A stretch of DNA of 60,655 bases. It comes from Nanobdellati archaeon. GTDB taxonomy: Archaea; Nanobdellota; Nanobdellia; Woesearchaeales; GCA-2686295. Below the pieces are notes generated by a model that was not told the DNA's origin, made no database searches, and saw only the letters and a list, made by a program, of their open reading frames with translations. Below, in pieces: positions 19,194 to 29,237 of the stretch; the stretch's first letter is position 1, and every line of letters begins with the position of its first letter. The position numbers were made by a program, and so were the translations under genes. The DNA lies in NCBI GenBank assembly GCA_014384375.1, contig JACNFY010000016.1, positions 1 through 60,655 on the forward strand, in the 5' to 3' direction.

Positions 19194-19378
19194 AGTACAA
19201 AGAACTAAAAGCTTTGAGTAAAGAAAACTTAGAAAAAAAATACGAAGAAGCGAAAATAGAGTTGATTAAATTAAACTCACAAGTTGCTACGGGAACAACT
19301 TTAAAGAGCCCCGGGCAAATAAAACAATTGAAAAAAACAATTGCAAAAATAAAAACCCTACAAAAACAAAATGAGTGA
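19190..19378 (+). CDS. rpl29: Ribosomal protein uL29
   Basis: L29 fold and operon position. Confidence 0.9.
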   Translation: MKYKELKALSKENLEKKYEEAKIELIKLNSQVATGTTLKSPGQIKQLKKTIAKIKTLQKQNE

Positions 19379-19682
19379 TATATGCAGCACTTGTGGACTG
19401 CCTAAAGATCTTTGCGTTTGTGAAACAATCGCAAAGGAAAGTCAAAAGATAACAGCAAGGACAATAAAGAAGAAGTTCGGAAAAACATACACCATTATAG
19501 AAGGAATAAACGAACACGAAATAGACTTGAAAGACTTGGCTAAGAAGTTGAAAACCAAATTTGCTTGTGGTGGGACAACAAAAGATGGATATGTTGAATT
19601 ACAAGGAAACCACCTTAAGCTTATAAGAGAGGAGTTGACATCTTTAGGCTTTGCTCCAGAAACAATAGAAATCAAAAAATAA
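19371..19682 (+). CDS. sui1: Translation factor aIF1/SUI1
   Basis: CGLPKDLCVC; LKTKFACGGTTKDGYVELQG. Confidence 0.95.
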   Translation: MSDICSTCGLPKDLCVCETIAKESQKITARTIKKKFGKTYTIIEGINEHEIDLKDLAKKLKTKFACGGTTKDGYVELQGNHLKLIREELTSLGFAPETIEIKK

Positions 19683-19694
19683 GAGAAGAAGGAA

Positions 19695-19943
19695 ATGAAC
19701 AAACTCAAACAAGAGTACATAGGACTAGATATAACAATTATCGAAAGCAAAAACAAGTCACTAATAGGATTAAAAGGAAAAATAATCGATGAAACAAAAA
19801 ACACATTCAAGATAAAAACAACAAATGAAACGAAAATGGTTTTGAAAAACACATCAACATTCAAAATTCAAAAAAAAATAGTTGAAGGAAACAAAATAAT
19901 GAGGAAATCCTATGATAGAATAAAAATGAAAGGTGAAAGATGA
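19695..19943 (+). CDS. rnp1: RNase P protein Rpp29
   Basis: GLKGKIIDETKNTF motif and operon position. Confidence 0.88.
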   Translation: MNKLKQEYIGLDITIIESKNKSLIGLKGKIIDETKNTFKIKTTNETKMVLKNTSTFKIQKKIVEGNKIMRKSYDRIKMKGER

Positions 19944-20266
19944 CAAAACAGAATCTAAAAAACAAGAAATCAAAAGAGAATAAAATCAGTCTCAGGGGAA
20001 GAACATTCGAAGGAGTAGTAATCTCTGATAAGATGCACAAAACAGTTACAGTGGAATGGAAAACAAGGGAGTACATCCCAAAATATGAAAGGTATGAAAG
20101 AAGAAGAACTAGAGTGAAAGCTCATAACCCCAAAGATATGAACGCAAAAATAGGTGATTATGTAAATATAATGGAAACCAGACCACTATCAAAAACAAAG
20201 CATTTCATAGTTATAGAAGTAAAAAATAAAGATCAAGAAGTTAAGAATGAAACCAGTCAAAGCTAA
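19940..20266 (+). CDS. rps17: Ribosomal protein uS17
   Basis: GVVISDKMHKTVTVEW. Confidence 0.95.
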   Translation: MTKQNLKNKKSKENKISLRGRTFEGVVISDKMHKTVTVEWKTREYIPKYERYERRRTRVKAHNPKDMNAKIGDYVNIMETRPLSKTKHFIVIEVKNKDQEVKNETSQS

Positions 20267-20648
20267 AGTAATAAAAGGAATAAATGTAGGTTCAAATGTT
20301 GAAACCTGCGATAATTCAGGAGCTAAAATGCTTCGAGTAATTAGTGTTAAGTCTAGTAAAACAGTGAAAGGCAGAATACCTTCAGCAGGCGTAGCCGACT
20401 TGGTTCAAGCCTCAGTAAAAAAAGGAAAACCAGATATGCGAAAACAAGTTGTTTTTGCAGTGATAGTAAGGCAGAAGAAAGAGTACAAGCGCCCTAGTGG
20501 TATGAGAATAAAATTCGAAGATAATGCTGCCGTCGTATTAAAAGATGATAAAGGAAATCCCAAAGGGACAATATTCAAAGGGCCAATAGCAAAAGAAGCT
20601 TGTGATAGATGGCCAGGAATTGCAAAAGTAGCAAGTATAATTGTGTAA
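20247..20648 (+). CDS. rpl14: Ribosomal protein uL14
   Basis: CDNSGAKMLRVISV..RIPSAGVADL. Confidence 0.96.
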   Translation: MKPVKAKVIKGINVGSNVETCDNSGAKMLRVISVKSSKTVKGRIPSAGVADLVQASVKKGKPDMRKQVVFAVIVRQKKEYKRPSGMRIKFEDNAAVVLKDDKGNPKGTIFKGPIAKEACDRWPGIAKVASIIV

Positions 20649-20650
20649 GA

Positions 20651-21034
20651 ATGAAGACAACTTTTTCAAAAACATGGATTAGAAGCAAACAACCAAGAAA
20701 ACAAAGGAAATATGTAGCGAGAGCTCCTTTGCATATAAAAGGAAAATTTCTAAGTACACACTTAAGCAAAGATATTAAGAAAAAATATGGAATAAGAAGC
20801 TTAAGATTGAGAACAGGAGACAAAGTAAAAGTGTTAAGAGGCAGTTATAGAAATGAAGAACAAAAAGTGGAAAGAGTTGATGTGAAAAATCAAAAGATAT
20901 ACCTTGAAAAAATCGAGTTCACAAAAAAAGATGGTTCAAAAGCAACAAGACCTTTCCAGCCATCAAACTTGATGATAACTGAACTTAATTTAGATGATAA
21001 AAAACGATTACAAAAACTCAAAGGTGAAAAATAA
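20651..21034 (+). CDS. rpl24: Ribosomal protein uL24
   Basis: ATG at 20651; KKYGIRSLRLRTGDKVKVLRGSYR. Confidence 0.93.
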   Translation: MKTTFSKTWIRSKQPRKQRKYVARAPLHIKGKFLSTHLSKDIKKKYGIRSLRLRTGDKVKVLRGSYRNEEQKVERVDVKNQKIYLEKIEFTKKDGSKATRPFQPSNLMITELNLDDKKRLQKLKGEK

Positions 21035-21723
21035 TGCCAAAAAATCATTTAAAGGCACAAAATGCTCCAAGAACATGGGCAATAAAAAGAAAGAACATTA
21101 CATTCGTGACAAAACCTAATTCAGGAGCTCATAGAACTGAACTGTCAATGCCATTAAATCTTGTGCTTAAAAATCTGTTAAGAAAAGCAACAACCAATAA
21201 AGAAGCAAAGAAAATATTACATAATCAAGAAATACTTGTCAACGGAAGAAGAAGAAAAGATTACAAATTTTCTATTGGTTTATTAGATATTCTTTCCATT
21301 CCAAAAACAAACGAATATTATCTTATGCTAATAAATACTCAGAACAAGTTACTCTTCCAATCAATTGATAAGAAAGAATCAAATCAAAAGATATGTAAGA
21401 TAACAGGTAAGAAAATAGTGAAGAAAGGGTTAACTCAGCTAAAAACTTTAGATGGAAGAATAATTTTAGTTAAGAAAGACACATACAAAACAGGAGATAC
21501 AGTTCTGGTATCTTTGCCAAAACAAGAAATAAAGGAAGTTTTGAAATTAGAGAAAGGAGCGACAGTAATACTATTCAGAGGAAAGTACACAGGAACAATA
21601 GCCACAGTTGTTGAAGTTAAAGACGCTATTTTGATTTTTAAATTAGATTCACAAACACTTGAAACAAGAAAAGAATACTCCATTGTGATAGGAAAGGATA
21701 AACCACTAATAAAAACAAAATGA
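21034..21723 (+). CDS. rps4e: Ribosomal protein eS4
   Basis: S4e signature H.K...AP..W and operon order. Confidence 0.95.
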   Translation: MPKNHLKAQNAPRTWAIKRKNITFVTKPNSGAHRTELSMPLNLVLKNLLRKATTNKEAKKILHNQEILVNGRRRKDYKFSIGLLDILSIPKTNEYYLMLINTQNKLLFQSIDKKESNQKICKITGKKIVKKGLTQLKTLDGRIILVKKDTYKTGDTVLVSLPKQEIKEVLKLEKGATVILFRGKYTGTIATVVEVKDAILIFKLDSQTLETRKEYSIVIGKDKPLIKTK

Positions 21724-22232
21724 AACTAATGAGGCATATAAAAATAGAAAAAGTAACCTTGAACATAGGTGCAGGAAAAGACCAAGATAGATTGAAGAAA
21801 GCAGTACAAATCCTAAGTAACATAACAGGATTGAATCCTGTCAAAACAGTAACTGATAAAAGAATTGCGGGATGGGGTTTAAGACCTGGTTTACCAATAG
21901 GTTGTAAAATTACTTTAAGAAGAGATAATGCAAAGACTATTTTGAGAAGATTGTTTAAAGCAAAAGACAATGTGCTTTTACAATCTTCAATTGATAACAC
22001 AGGAAATATATCTTTTGGAATTCACGAGTACATAGATATTCCTGAAGCAAAATATGACCCTGAAATAGGAATGATGGGATTACAGGTTAGTGTCACATTA
22101 GAAAGACCGGGGTTTAGAATAAAGAGAAGAAAAATAATGAAAAGAAAAATACCTTTGTCTCACAAAATATCAAAAGAAGATGCTGTTGATTATCTAAAAA
22201 AAGAATTTAAAGTTACAATAGGTGAAAAATAA
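21720..22232 (+). CDS. rpl5: Ribosomal protein uL5
   Basis: [11 protein letters not shown]...[15 protein letters not shown]. Confidence 0.96.
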   Translation: MKLMRHIKIEKVTLNIGAGKDQDRLKKAVQILSNITGLNPVKTVTDKRIAGWGLRPGLPIGCKITLRRDNAKTILRRLFKAKDNVLLQSSIDNTGNISFGIHEYIDIPEAKYDPEIGMMGLQVSVTLERPGFRIKRRKIMKRKIPLSHKISKEDAVDYLKKEFKVTIGEK

Positions 22233-22462
22233 TGACAGCATCAGATCCAAGAAAAGTGTTGAAGCAAATAAAAGGGAAAACTGCTAAGTATCAGAAATTT
22301 CAGAAACATAATCTGTCCAAAAAAAGAAAATTCGGTAGGTCCATAAAAAAATGTAGGAGATGCGGTAGAACAGGAGGTCATATTAGCAAATACGGGCTTG
22401 ACCTTTGTAGACAATGCTTTAGAGAATCAGCATTAAAATTAGGATTCAAAAAATACAGCTAA
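22232..22462 (+). CDS. rps14: Ribosomal protein uS14
   Basis: [25 protein letters not shown]. Confidence 0.96.
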   Translation: MTASDPRKVLKQIKGKTAKYQKFQKHNLSKKRKFGRSIKKCRRCGRTGGHISKYGLDLCRQCFRESALKLGFKKYS

Positions 22463-22473
22463 AAGGTGAAACA

Positions 22474-22866
22474 ATGAGTCTAAACAATCCACTAGCAAAC
22501 GTGTTGTCATTCATTCAAAACTATGAAAGACTTGGAAAAAAGGATCTTATCACAAAAAATAATTCAAAACTTATAAGAAAAATCTTGGAGATAATGCAAA
22601 TAGAAGGTTATCTAGGTAGTTTTGAAGAAATCAAAGATAGCAAAGGAGATTTGCTAAAAATAAATCTTTTAGGAAACATAAACAAAACAAACGTTATTAG
22701 ACCATCATTTCAGATAAAATTAAATGAATTTGAAAAATTTGAGAAAAGATATCTTCCAGCAAAAGATTTTGGTATTTTGATTATATCAACAAGCAAAGGA
22801 TTGATGACTCATAATGAAGCTAAAGAAAAACACTTAGGAGGAAAATTATTATCTTTCTGTTACTAA
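22474..22866 (+). CDS. rps8: Ribosomal protein uS8
   Basis: LANVLSFIQNYE...GILIISTSKGLMTHNEA. Confidence 0.95.
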   Translation: MSLNNPLANVLSFIQNYERLGKKDLITKNNSKLIRKILEIMQIEGYLGSFEEIKDSKGDLLKINLLGNINKTNVIRPSFQIKLNEFEKFEKRYLPAKDFGILIISTSKGLMTHNEAKEKHLGGKLLSFCY

Positions 22867-22867
22867 A

Positions 22868-23416
22868 ATGAAAAAATTAAATTTTCAAGAAATAATTGAA
22901 ACACCTTCGAACTGTCAAGTAACCCTAGATGATGGAGTATTAACAGTTAAAGGAGAAAAAGGAGATGTTAGAAAAAATCTCTTTGACCCTGCAATCTCCT
23001 TAAAATTAGAGAATAACAATATAAATATTAGTACGAAGAACTTAAACAAGAGAAAAAAAAAGTTAATGAATACATACAAAGCACACATTAAAAACTTGTT
23101 TAAGGGGGTAAGTGTGGGTCATACTTACAAACTAAAAATTTGCTCAGGACACTTCCCTATGACAGTAAGTGTAAAAGATGATTTATTTGAGATAAAGAAT
23201 TTTCTAGGAGAAAAAGTTCCTAGAAAATTGAAAATTCTTGAGGGAACAGAAGTGAGAGTTGATGGTACAGAGGTAGTTGTAGAAAGCGTTAGCAAAGAAA
23301 AAGCAGGACAAATGGCCGCCTCAATAGAACAATTAACAAGAAGACCTGGTTTTGATAAAAGAATCTTTCAAGATGGCATTTACATAATAGAAAAAGATGG
23401 AAAGGTAGTAAAATGA
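22868..23416 (+). CDS. rpl6: Ribosomal protein uL6
   Basis: L6 sequence and operon order. Confidence 0.95.
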   Translation: MKKLNFQEIIETPSNCQVTLDDGVLTVKGEKGDVRKNLFDPAISLKLENNNINISTKNLNKRKKKLMNTYKAHIKNLFKGVSVGHTYKLKICSGHFPMTVSVKDDLFEIKNFLGEKVPRKLKILEGTEVRVDGTEVVVESVSKEKAGQMAASIEQLTRRPGFDKRIFQDGIYIIEKDGKVVK

Positions 23417-23985
23417 AAAAAAAGACAAAACTGGAGAATTTGAAGAAAAAAAAATTGTCATTCATTAGAACAGACGCTCATAAAAAAAAAAAACTTAAAA
23501 TAAAATGGAGAAGACCGAGAGGTATACAAAACAAACGAAGATTAAGAAAGAGAGGTTATCTGATTGTTGTGAAAAAAGGGTATCGTACTAGAAAACAAAC
23601 AAGAGGTCTTATAAGGGATGAATTAAAACTTGTGATGATTAATAATATTTCAGAATTAGAAAGCATTGATAAAAACTCGGAATTAATAGTTATCTCATCA
23701 AATGTTGGTAACAAAAAAAGGTTAGAGATATTGGAACAAACAAAAAAGCAAGAATTGAATGTTGTTAACTTTGATGTTGATACAAAGATCAAGCAGATAA
23801 AAGAATTAATGGATAAGAAGAAGAAAGAGAAAGAAGAGATAAAAAAGAAGAAAGAAAAGAAAGTAAAGCAAGAAAAGAAAAAAACAATCGAGGAATCAGT
23901 GAAAAAAGAAGAAAAAGAAGCACCTGAAGAAGAAAGAGACAAAGAGAAAAAAGAGTTTGACAAATTATTAACAAAAAAATCCTAA
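23413..23985 (+). CDS. rpl32e: Ribosomal protein eL32 with charged tail
   Basis: FIRTDAHKKKKLKIKWRRPRGIQNK. Confidence 0.93.
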   Translation: MKKKTKLENLKKKKLSFIRTDAHKKKKLKIKWRRPRGIQNKRRLRKRGYLIVVKKGYRTRKQTRGLIRDELKLVMINNISELESIDKNSELIVISSNVGNKKRLEILEQTKKQELNVVNFDVDTKIKQIKELMDKKKKEKEEIKKKKEKKVKQEKKKTIEESVKKEEKEAPEEERDKEKKEFDKLLTKKS

Positions 23986-23998
23986 TTTTGGAGGAAAT

Positions 23999-24493
23999 AT
24001 GGAATTAAAAACACAAAAAAAGCTGGCGTCAAGTGTATTGAAAGTAGCGAAGAAAAGAGTAGTTTTTGATCCAGAAAGATTAGAAGATATAAAGGAAGGT
24101 ATAACCAAAACAGACATTAGAGGGTTGATATCAGATAATGCGATAAAGAAATTAGAGAAAAGAGGAATCTCAAAGGTGAGAATCAGAAAGAGACAGCAGC
24201 AAAAGAGGAAGGGATTAAGAAAAGGTCCTTCAACAAAAAAAGGTAAGAAGACAGCAATTATAAGTAAAAAAGATGCTTGGGTTAGTAAGATAAGAACACA
24301 AAGAGAATTTTTGAAATCGTTGAAAAAAAAGAAACTCATAACTAACAAAACATTTGCAGATTTATACCTAAAAGCTAAAGGTAATTTTTTCAGAAGCAAG
24401 AGACACATAAATATATACTTAGAAGATCATAAATTGATAAAAAATGAGCAAAACAAAAACAAGGATACAATATCATCGGAAAAGAGAGGGTAA
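23999..24493 (+). CDS. rpl19e: Ribosomal protein eL19
   Basis: IRKRQQQKRKGLRKGPSTKKGKK; SD ggagg. Confidence 0.94.
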   Translation: MELKTQKKLASSVLKVAKKRVVFDPERLEDIKEGITKTDIRGLISDNAIKKLEKRGISKVRIRKRQQQKRKGLRKGPSTKKGKKTAIISKKDAWVSKIRTQREFLKSLKKKKLITNKTFADLYLKAKGNFFRSKRHINIYLEDHKLIKNEQNKNKDTISSEKRG

Positions 24494-24938
24494 GACCAAT
24501 TATAAGAAAAGGTTGAAGCTACTCCAAAGCAGAGTGGATAGATTAGTAATTAGAAAGACCAATAAATATGTTGTTGTTCAAATAGTGAAATATGGATTTG
24601 TAGGAGACAAAGTATTGATTTCTACAAACTCTAAAGAATTACAAAAGTTAGGTTGGAAAAACTCCTGCAAGAACATTCCTGCAAGCTACCTAACAGGATT
24701 ACTTTTAGGAAAGAAAGCAAACGAAAAAAAATTAAAAGAAGCAATTTTGGACTTAGGGCTTCAAACACCAATAAAACATTCAAAATTATATGCTGTATTA
24801 AAAGGAGTTATGGATTCAGGTGTAGAAGTTCCTTCCTCAAAAGACATATTTCCGTCAGATGAAAGAATAAAAGGAAATTACATCTCTGATAAAGTATCAA
24901 AAGATTTTGAAATCATAAAAGCTAAAATAATGAAATAA
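24444..24938 (+). CDS. rpl18: Ribosomal protein uL18
   Basis: REGKTNYKKRLKLLQSRVDRLVIRKTNKY. Confidence 0.94.
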   Translation: MSKTKTRIQYHRKREGKTNYKKRLKLLQSRVDRLVIRKTNKYVVVQIVKYGFVGDKVLISTNSKELQKLGWKNSCKNIPASYLTGLLLGKKANEKKLKEAILDLGLQTPIKHSKLYAVLKGVMDSGVEVPSSKDIFPSDERIKGNYISDKVSKDFEIIKAKIMK

Positions 24939-24939
24939 A

Positions 24940-25758
24940 ATGAAAGAACAACAAAGTTGGAACCCAAGAACAACTTTAGGAAAACAAGTACAAAATAAGG
25001 AAATAACAAAAATAGATGAAATACTCAAGAAAGGAAGAGTTATTTTAGAAGAACAAATAGTTGATAATCTTCTCGAATTGGAAACAGAACTCTTGCTTAT
25101 AGGACAGTCAAAAGGAAAGTTTGGTGGAGGACAGAGAAGAGTATTTAGACAAACCCAGAAGAAAACTAAGGAAGGAAATAAGCCGAGATTTACAACAATG
25201 GCTGTTGTCGGAGATAAGAATGGTCATGTAGGAATGGGATATGGAAAATCAAAAGAAACAGTTCCAGCAAGAGAAAAAGCAATTAGAAGAGCTAAGTTAA
25301 ACATTTTCATAATTAGAAGAGGGTCAGGCTCTTGGGAATCACAGTCACCCGAGCCACACTCAATACCTTTCGCTGTAGAGGGAAAATGTGGATCAGTAAT
25401 TGTTAAGTTAATACCTGCACCAAAAGGCACAGGTCTGTGCATTGAAAAGGAATGTGCAAAAGTACTAGAATTAGCAGGAATACAAGATGTATGGTCAAAA
25501 ACATACGGCCAAACAAAGAACAAGATAAATCTAATAAAAGCTTTGGAAAATGCTTTGAAACAGTTATCCAAAACAAAGGTTCAGCTAAAACAATCAGAAT
25601 CAATGTTCATTTTAGAAGGGTCAGAAGAGAAGAGAGAGGAAACTACTGAAGAAGTTGCTAAAAAGAAAACTAGCAATAAAAAAGAAGAATCTGAAAAAGA
25701 AAAATTAAAGAAAACCGAGTCTAAGAAGATAACCACAAAAAAGAAGACTAAAAAATGA
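24940..25758 (+). CDS. rps5: Ribosomal protein uS5 with charged tail
   Basis: VVGDKNGHVGMGYGKSKETVPAREKA. Confidence 0.96.
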   Translation: MKEQQSWNPRTTLGKQVQNKEITKIDEILKKGRVILEEQIVDNLLELETELLLIGQSKGKFGGGQRRVFRQTQKKTKEGNKPRFTTMAVVGDKNGHVGMGYGKSKETVPAREKAIRRAKLNIFIIRRGSGSWESQSPEPHSIPFAVEGKCGSVIVKLIPAPKGTGLCIEKECAKVLELAGIQDVWSKTYGQTKNKINLIKALENALKQLSKTKVQLKQSESMFILEGSEEKREETTEEVAKKKTSNKKEESEKEKLKKTESKKITTKKKTKK

Positions 25759-26183
25759 GTAAAGAACAAAAAGAAAAAACAGAGAAAAAGGCAAAAGAAA
25801 CCAAAAAAGATAAAGTAGCAGTTATATTAATAAGAGGGTTTATAGGGATGACAAAGCAAGTAAAAGACACAATTTTCTTATTAAGATTAAGAAAGAAGCA
25901 TACATGCGTTGTATTAGAAGACACAGAGTCAAGTAGAGGGATGATTAGAAAAGTAAAAGACTATGTTACATACGGAGAAATAGATGATAAGACACTAAAA
26001 GAATTAGTAGCTAAGAGAGGAAAAGAAAGTTCTAAGAAAAAAGGAAGAACCAAACCTTTCTTTGAACTAGCTCCTCCGAAAAAAGGTTTTGAGAGAAAAG
26101 GAATAAAAAAAGGCTATAAGGATGGTGGAGCTTTAGGATATAGGGGAGATAAAATAAATGACTTGATAAAAAGAATGTTATAA
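25755..26183 (+). CDS. rpl30: Ribosomal protein uL30
   Basis: L30 sequence and operon position. Confidence 0.92.
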   Translation: MSKEQKEKTEKKAKETKKDKVAVILIRGFIGMTKQVKDTIFLLRLRKKHTCVVLEDTESSRGMIRKVKDYVTYGEIDDKTLKELVAKRGKESSKKKGRTKPFFELAPPKKGFERKGIKKGYKDGGALGYRGDKINDLIKRML

Positions 26184-26184
26184 A

Positions 26185-26697
26185 ATGAAAAAGAGAAAAA
26201 AAAACACAAGACAAAGAGGATCTCACACACATGGTTGGGGCTCAAAAAAGAAACACAGAGGAGCTGGTAATCGTGGAGGAAGAGGAAAAGCAGGCTCTGG
26301 AAAGAGAGGAGACGCTAAAAAACCAAGTTTTTGGAAAAATAAAAACTATTCTGGAAAATCAAAAGGGTTTAAATCACTAAAAAAACCTTTGAAAACAATA
26401 AATATTGAAGAACTAAAACAATTCAAAGAAACAAAAATAAATCTTACAAAAGAAGGATATGACAAGCTGTTAGGAAAAGGAACTCCTAGCAGAGAGTATG
26501 ATTTAATTGTTTCACAAGCATCCGAATCAGCCATAAAAAAAATACAAAAAGCAGGAGGAACTGTTTCTGGACTAAAAGAAAAAAGGGAAAAACCGGTTGA
26601 AGGGGTAAGAGAAGTTACTAAAGAAAAGATAGAGAAACCACAAGAACCACAGGAAGAAGTAAAGAAAATAGAAACAGTCGAATCTGCGGAAGAATAA
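26185..26697 (+). CDS. rpl15: Ribosomal protein uL15 with charged tail
   Basis: RGSHTHGWGSKKKHRGAGNRGGRG. Confidence 0.95.
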   Translation: MKKRKKNTRQRGSHTHGWGSKKKHRGAGNRGGRGKAGSGKRGDAKKPSFWKNKNYSGKSKGFKSLKKPLKTINIEELKQFKETKINLTKEGYDKLLGKGTPSREYDLIVSQASESAIKKIQKAGGTVSGLKEKREKPVEGVREVTKEKIEKPQEPQEEVKKIETVESAEE

Positions 26698-26698
26698 A

Positions 26699-28066
26699 AT
26701 GTCATTTCTTGACACCATAATATATAACCTTCCGGGAGTAATCCCTCCAAAACAAAAGAGGTTATCTTTCAAAGAAAAACTAAAATGGACAATAATAGTC
26801 TTAGTTCTTTTTTTCATATTAGGACTAATACCCCTATACGGTCTTGGTCAGAATGCTTTGCAGCAGTTTGAATTCTTATCAGTGATATTAGGAGCTAGCT
26901 TTGGAAGTATCATAAGCTTAGGAATAGGACCTATTGTTACAGCATCAATTGTGTTGCAGCTATTGAATGGTTCAGGAATAGTGAAATTTGACTTAACAAC
27001 TCATGAAGGAAAGCAGAGATTTCAAGGAATACAAAAATTGTTATCTGTAGGTTTCATAATACTTGAAGGAGCCATATATGTAGGTATGGGTGGATTAGCA
27101 CCCTCTGCCGGAATACCTGCAAGCATATTAGTATTTCAGCTATTCCTTGGTGGAATAATGATAATGTTCATGGATGAATTAGTGACCAAATGGGGATTCG
27201 GTTCAGGAATAAGTCTTTTCATAGCAGCAGGAGTAAGTCAAACAATCTTTGTCAGAATATTTAATCCATTACCAAGCCCTAATAACCCAGATATAGCTTC
27301 AGGAGCATTGCCAGCTCTTTTTCAAAGTTTAAGTAGAGGCGATCCTCTAACAGCAGGATTAATGCTAGGTGGAATATTAGCAACTGTCTTAGTTTTCTTA
27401 GTTGTTGTTTACACACAATCAATGAAAGTAGAAATACCTTTGAGTTTTGGTAGAATAAGAGGACATGGAATGAGATGGCCTTTGAGCTTTTTTTATACAA
27501 GCGTCATACCAGTTATCTTAACAGCTGCTTTAGTAGCAAATGTTCAATTATTTGCCAGATTGCTTTATAATTGGGGAGTTCCAATACTTGGAACTTTTGC
27601 AGGAAACACACCTGTTTCAGGATTAGCATCATGGTTGTTTGCTCCTAACATAATTGATAATATTATAACAGGTTCATTAACTTTTTCAATGTTAGGACAG
27701 GCAATTGTGTATCTATTATTTTTCATGGGGGGGGCGGTTATGTTCAGTTATTTCTGGGTTCAAACAGCAGGTTTAGATGCAAGATCACAGGCAAAGCAGA
27801 TAATGTCCTCTGGCTTACAAATTCCTGGTTTCAGAAAGGACCAGAGAGTATTAGAAAGACTACTTCAAAGGTATATAGGTCCATTAACTATAATGGGTGG
27901 AATTGCTGTTGGATTATTAGCAGCTGTTGCAGACCTTACAGGAGCCTTTGGAAGCGGAACAGGAATATTACTTACAGTTATGATAGTTTACAGGTTATAT
28001 GAAGAGATAGCTCAACAACACATGATGGATATGAATCCAATGATGAGAAGATTTATAGGAGGATAA
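26699..28066 (+). CDS. secY: Protein translocase SecY
   Basis: 10-TM SecY sequence and position. Confidence 0.97.
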   Translation: MSFLDTIIYNLPGVIPPKQKRLSFKEKLKWTIIVLVLFFILGLIPLYGLGQNALQQFEFLSVILGASFGSIISLGIGPIVTASIVLQLLNGSGIVKFDLTTHEGKQRFQGIQKLLSVGFIILEGAIYVGMGGLAPSAGIPASILVFQLFLGGIMIMFMDELVTKWGFGSGISLFIAAGVSQTIFVRIFNPLPSPNNPDIASGALPALFQSLSRGDPLTAGLMLGGILATVLVFLVVVYTQSMKVEIPLSFGRIRGHGMRWPLSFFYTSVIPVILTAALVANVQLFARLLYNWGVPILGTFAGNTPVSGLASWLFAPNIIDNIITGSLTFSMLGQAIVYLLFFMGGAVMFSYFWVQTAGLDARSQAKQIMSSGLQIPGFRKDQRVLERLLQRYIGPLTIMGGIAVGLLAAVADLTGAFGSGTGILLTVMIVYRLYEEIAQQHMMDMNPMMRRFIGG

Positions 28067-28068
28067 AA

Positions 28069-28824
28069 ATGTTTGAAAAATTACTAGATCCAGTATTCAG
28101 TCCTTTATTAGATTTAGGATTCTTTTGGGCTCTACTAATAATATGTTTTTTTCTGACACTTATGATAACTTTGATTTACAAATATGCAACAGACCAAACT
28201 CTTATGAAGAAACTAAAGGCAGAGATGAAGGAACTCCAGAAGGAAATGAAGAGGTTAAAGAATGATCCTCAAAAAGCATTAGCTCATCAGAAGAAAATGA
28301 TGCAAAAGAATATGCAGTACATGAAACACTCATTTAAACCAACAATTTATACCTTTATACCTATTATAATAATCTTCGGTTGGTTAAATTCACACTTAGC
28401 TTTTTTGCCAATACAGCCAGATTCAGAATTCTTAGTTAGTGCTGAGTTTAAACAAGGAACATTTGGCGAAGTAACATTAGATGTTCTCCCAGAATTAAAC
28501 ATTTTGTCAAATAAAATACAAGAAATTAAGGATTATAAAGCAAGCTGGAAATTATCTGGTGAAGAAGGAGAATATCAATTAAAAATAATCTTTAGCAATC
28601 GAGAATTTGAAAAAGACCTTGTGATATCAAAAGAAAACAAGTATGCTCAACCAGTCAAGTTAATAAAGGACTCAGAACTAACAAAGATGGAGATTCACAA
28701 TGAGAGAGTACACCCATTAGGAAATATCAGCATATTTGGATGGAATCCTGGGTGGTTAGGAACATATATAATATTTTCATTAATATTCAGCTTTGGTTTA
28801 AGAAAATTATTGAAGATAAGCTAA
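28069..28824 (+). CDS. DUF106/EMC3-like (YidC-type) insertase
   Basis: Coiled coil between TMs (LKAEMKELQKEMKRLKNDP), downstream of secY. Confidence 0.88.
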   Translation: MFEKLLDPVFSPLLDLGFFWALLIICFFLTLMITLIYKYATDQTLMKKLKAEMKELQKEMKRLKNDPQKALAHQKKMMQKNMQYMKHSFKPTIYTFIPIIIIFGWLNSHLAFLPIQPDSEFLVSAEFKQGTFGEVTLDVLPELNILSNKIQEIKDYKASWKLSGEEGEYQLKIIFSNREFEKDLVISKENKYAQPVKLIKDSELTKMEIHNERVHPLGNISIFGWNPGWLGTYIIFSLIFSFGLRKLLKIS

Positions 28825-28857
28825 AGGTTTATAAATCGAACATTTTTTCATGTTAAA

Positions 28858-29124
28858 ATGCCATCAGGAAGCAGGAAATCAGGAACCTTAAGAAAGGTAT
28901 TTAAAAGAACACCAGGAGGCAAGACAGTAGTACATTATGAGAAGAGAAAACCCGCACAGCACAAATGTGGAAATTGCGGGAAAAAGTTAATTGGTACACC
29001 AAGATTAAGACCTTATAAAATGCAAAACCTTGCTAAAACAAAAAAGAGGGCTGAAAGACCTTATGGTGGCTATCTGTGCAGTTCATGTTCAAGAAAGAAA
29101 ATAATACAAGAAGTTAGACCTTAA
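28858..29124 (+). CDS. rpl34e: Ribosomal protein eL34
   Basis: RTPGGKTVVHYEKRKP..CG.CGK. Confidence 0.94.
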   Translation: MPSGSRKSGTLRKVFKRTPGGKTVVHYEKRKPAQHKCGNCGKKLIGTPRLRPYKMQNLAKTKKRAERPYGGYLCSSCSRKKIIQEVRP

Positions 29125-29168
29125 GTGTTACTGGTGACAGACACTGTTCTTAAGACCGGAGGTAGAAA

Positions 29169-29237
29169 ATGTTTATATCAAAAATCAAAGATTTTTGGGA
29201 CAACAAAAAAATCCTTGGAGGCGATTTTTTTGTTTGA
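29169..29237 (+). CDS. Candidate 22-aa leader ORF MFISKIKDFWDNKKILGGDFFV
   Basis: ATG after ggaggtagaaa SD; TGA overlaps the TTG start region of L14e. Confidence 0.4.
   Translation: MFISKIKDFWDNKKILGGDFFV

Noticed and set aside
23556-23963. Antisense ORF of 135 aa opposite rpl32e (Ser/Phe-rich)
   Set aside because: Mirror of the K/E-rich tail; low-complexity antisense translation with no independent support.
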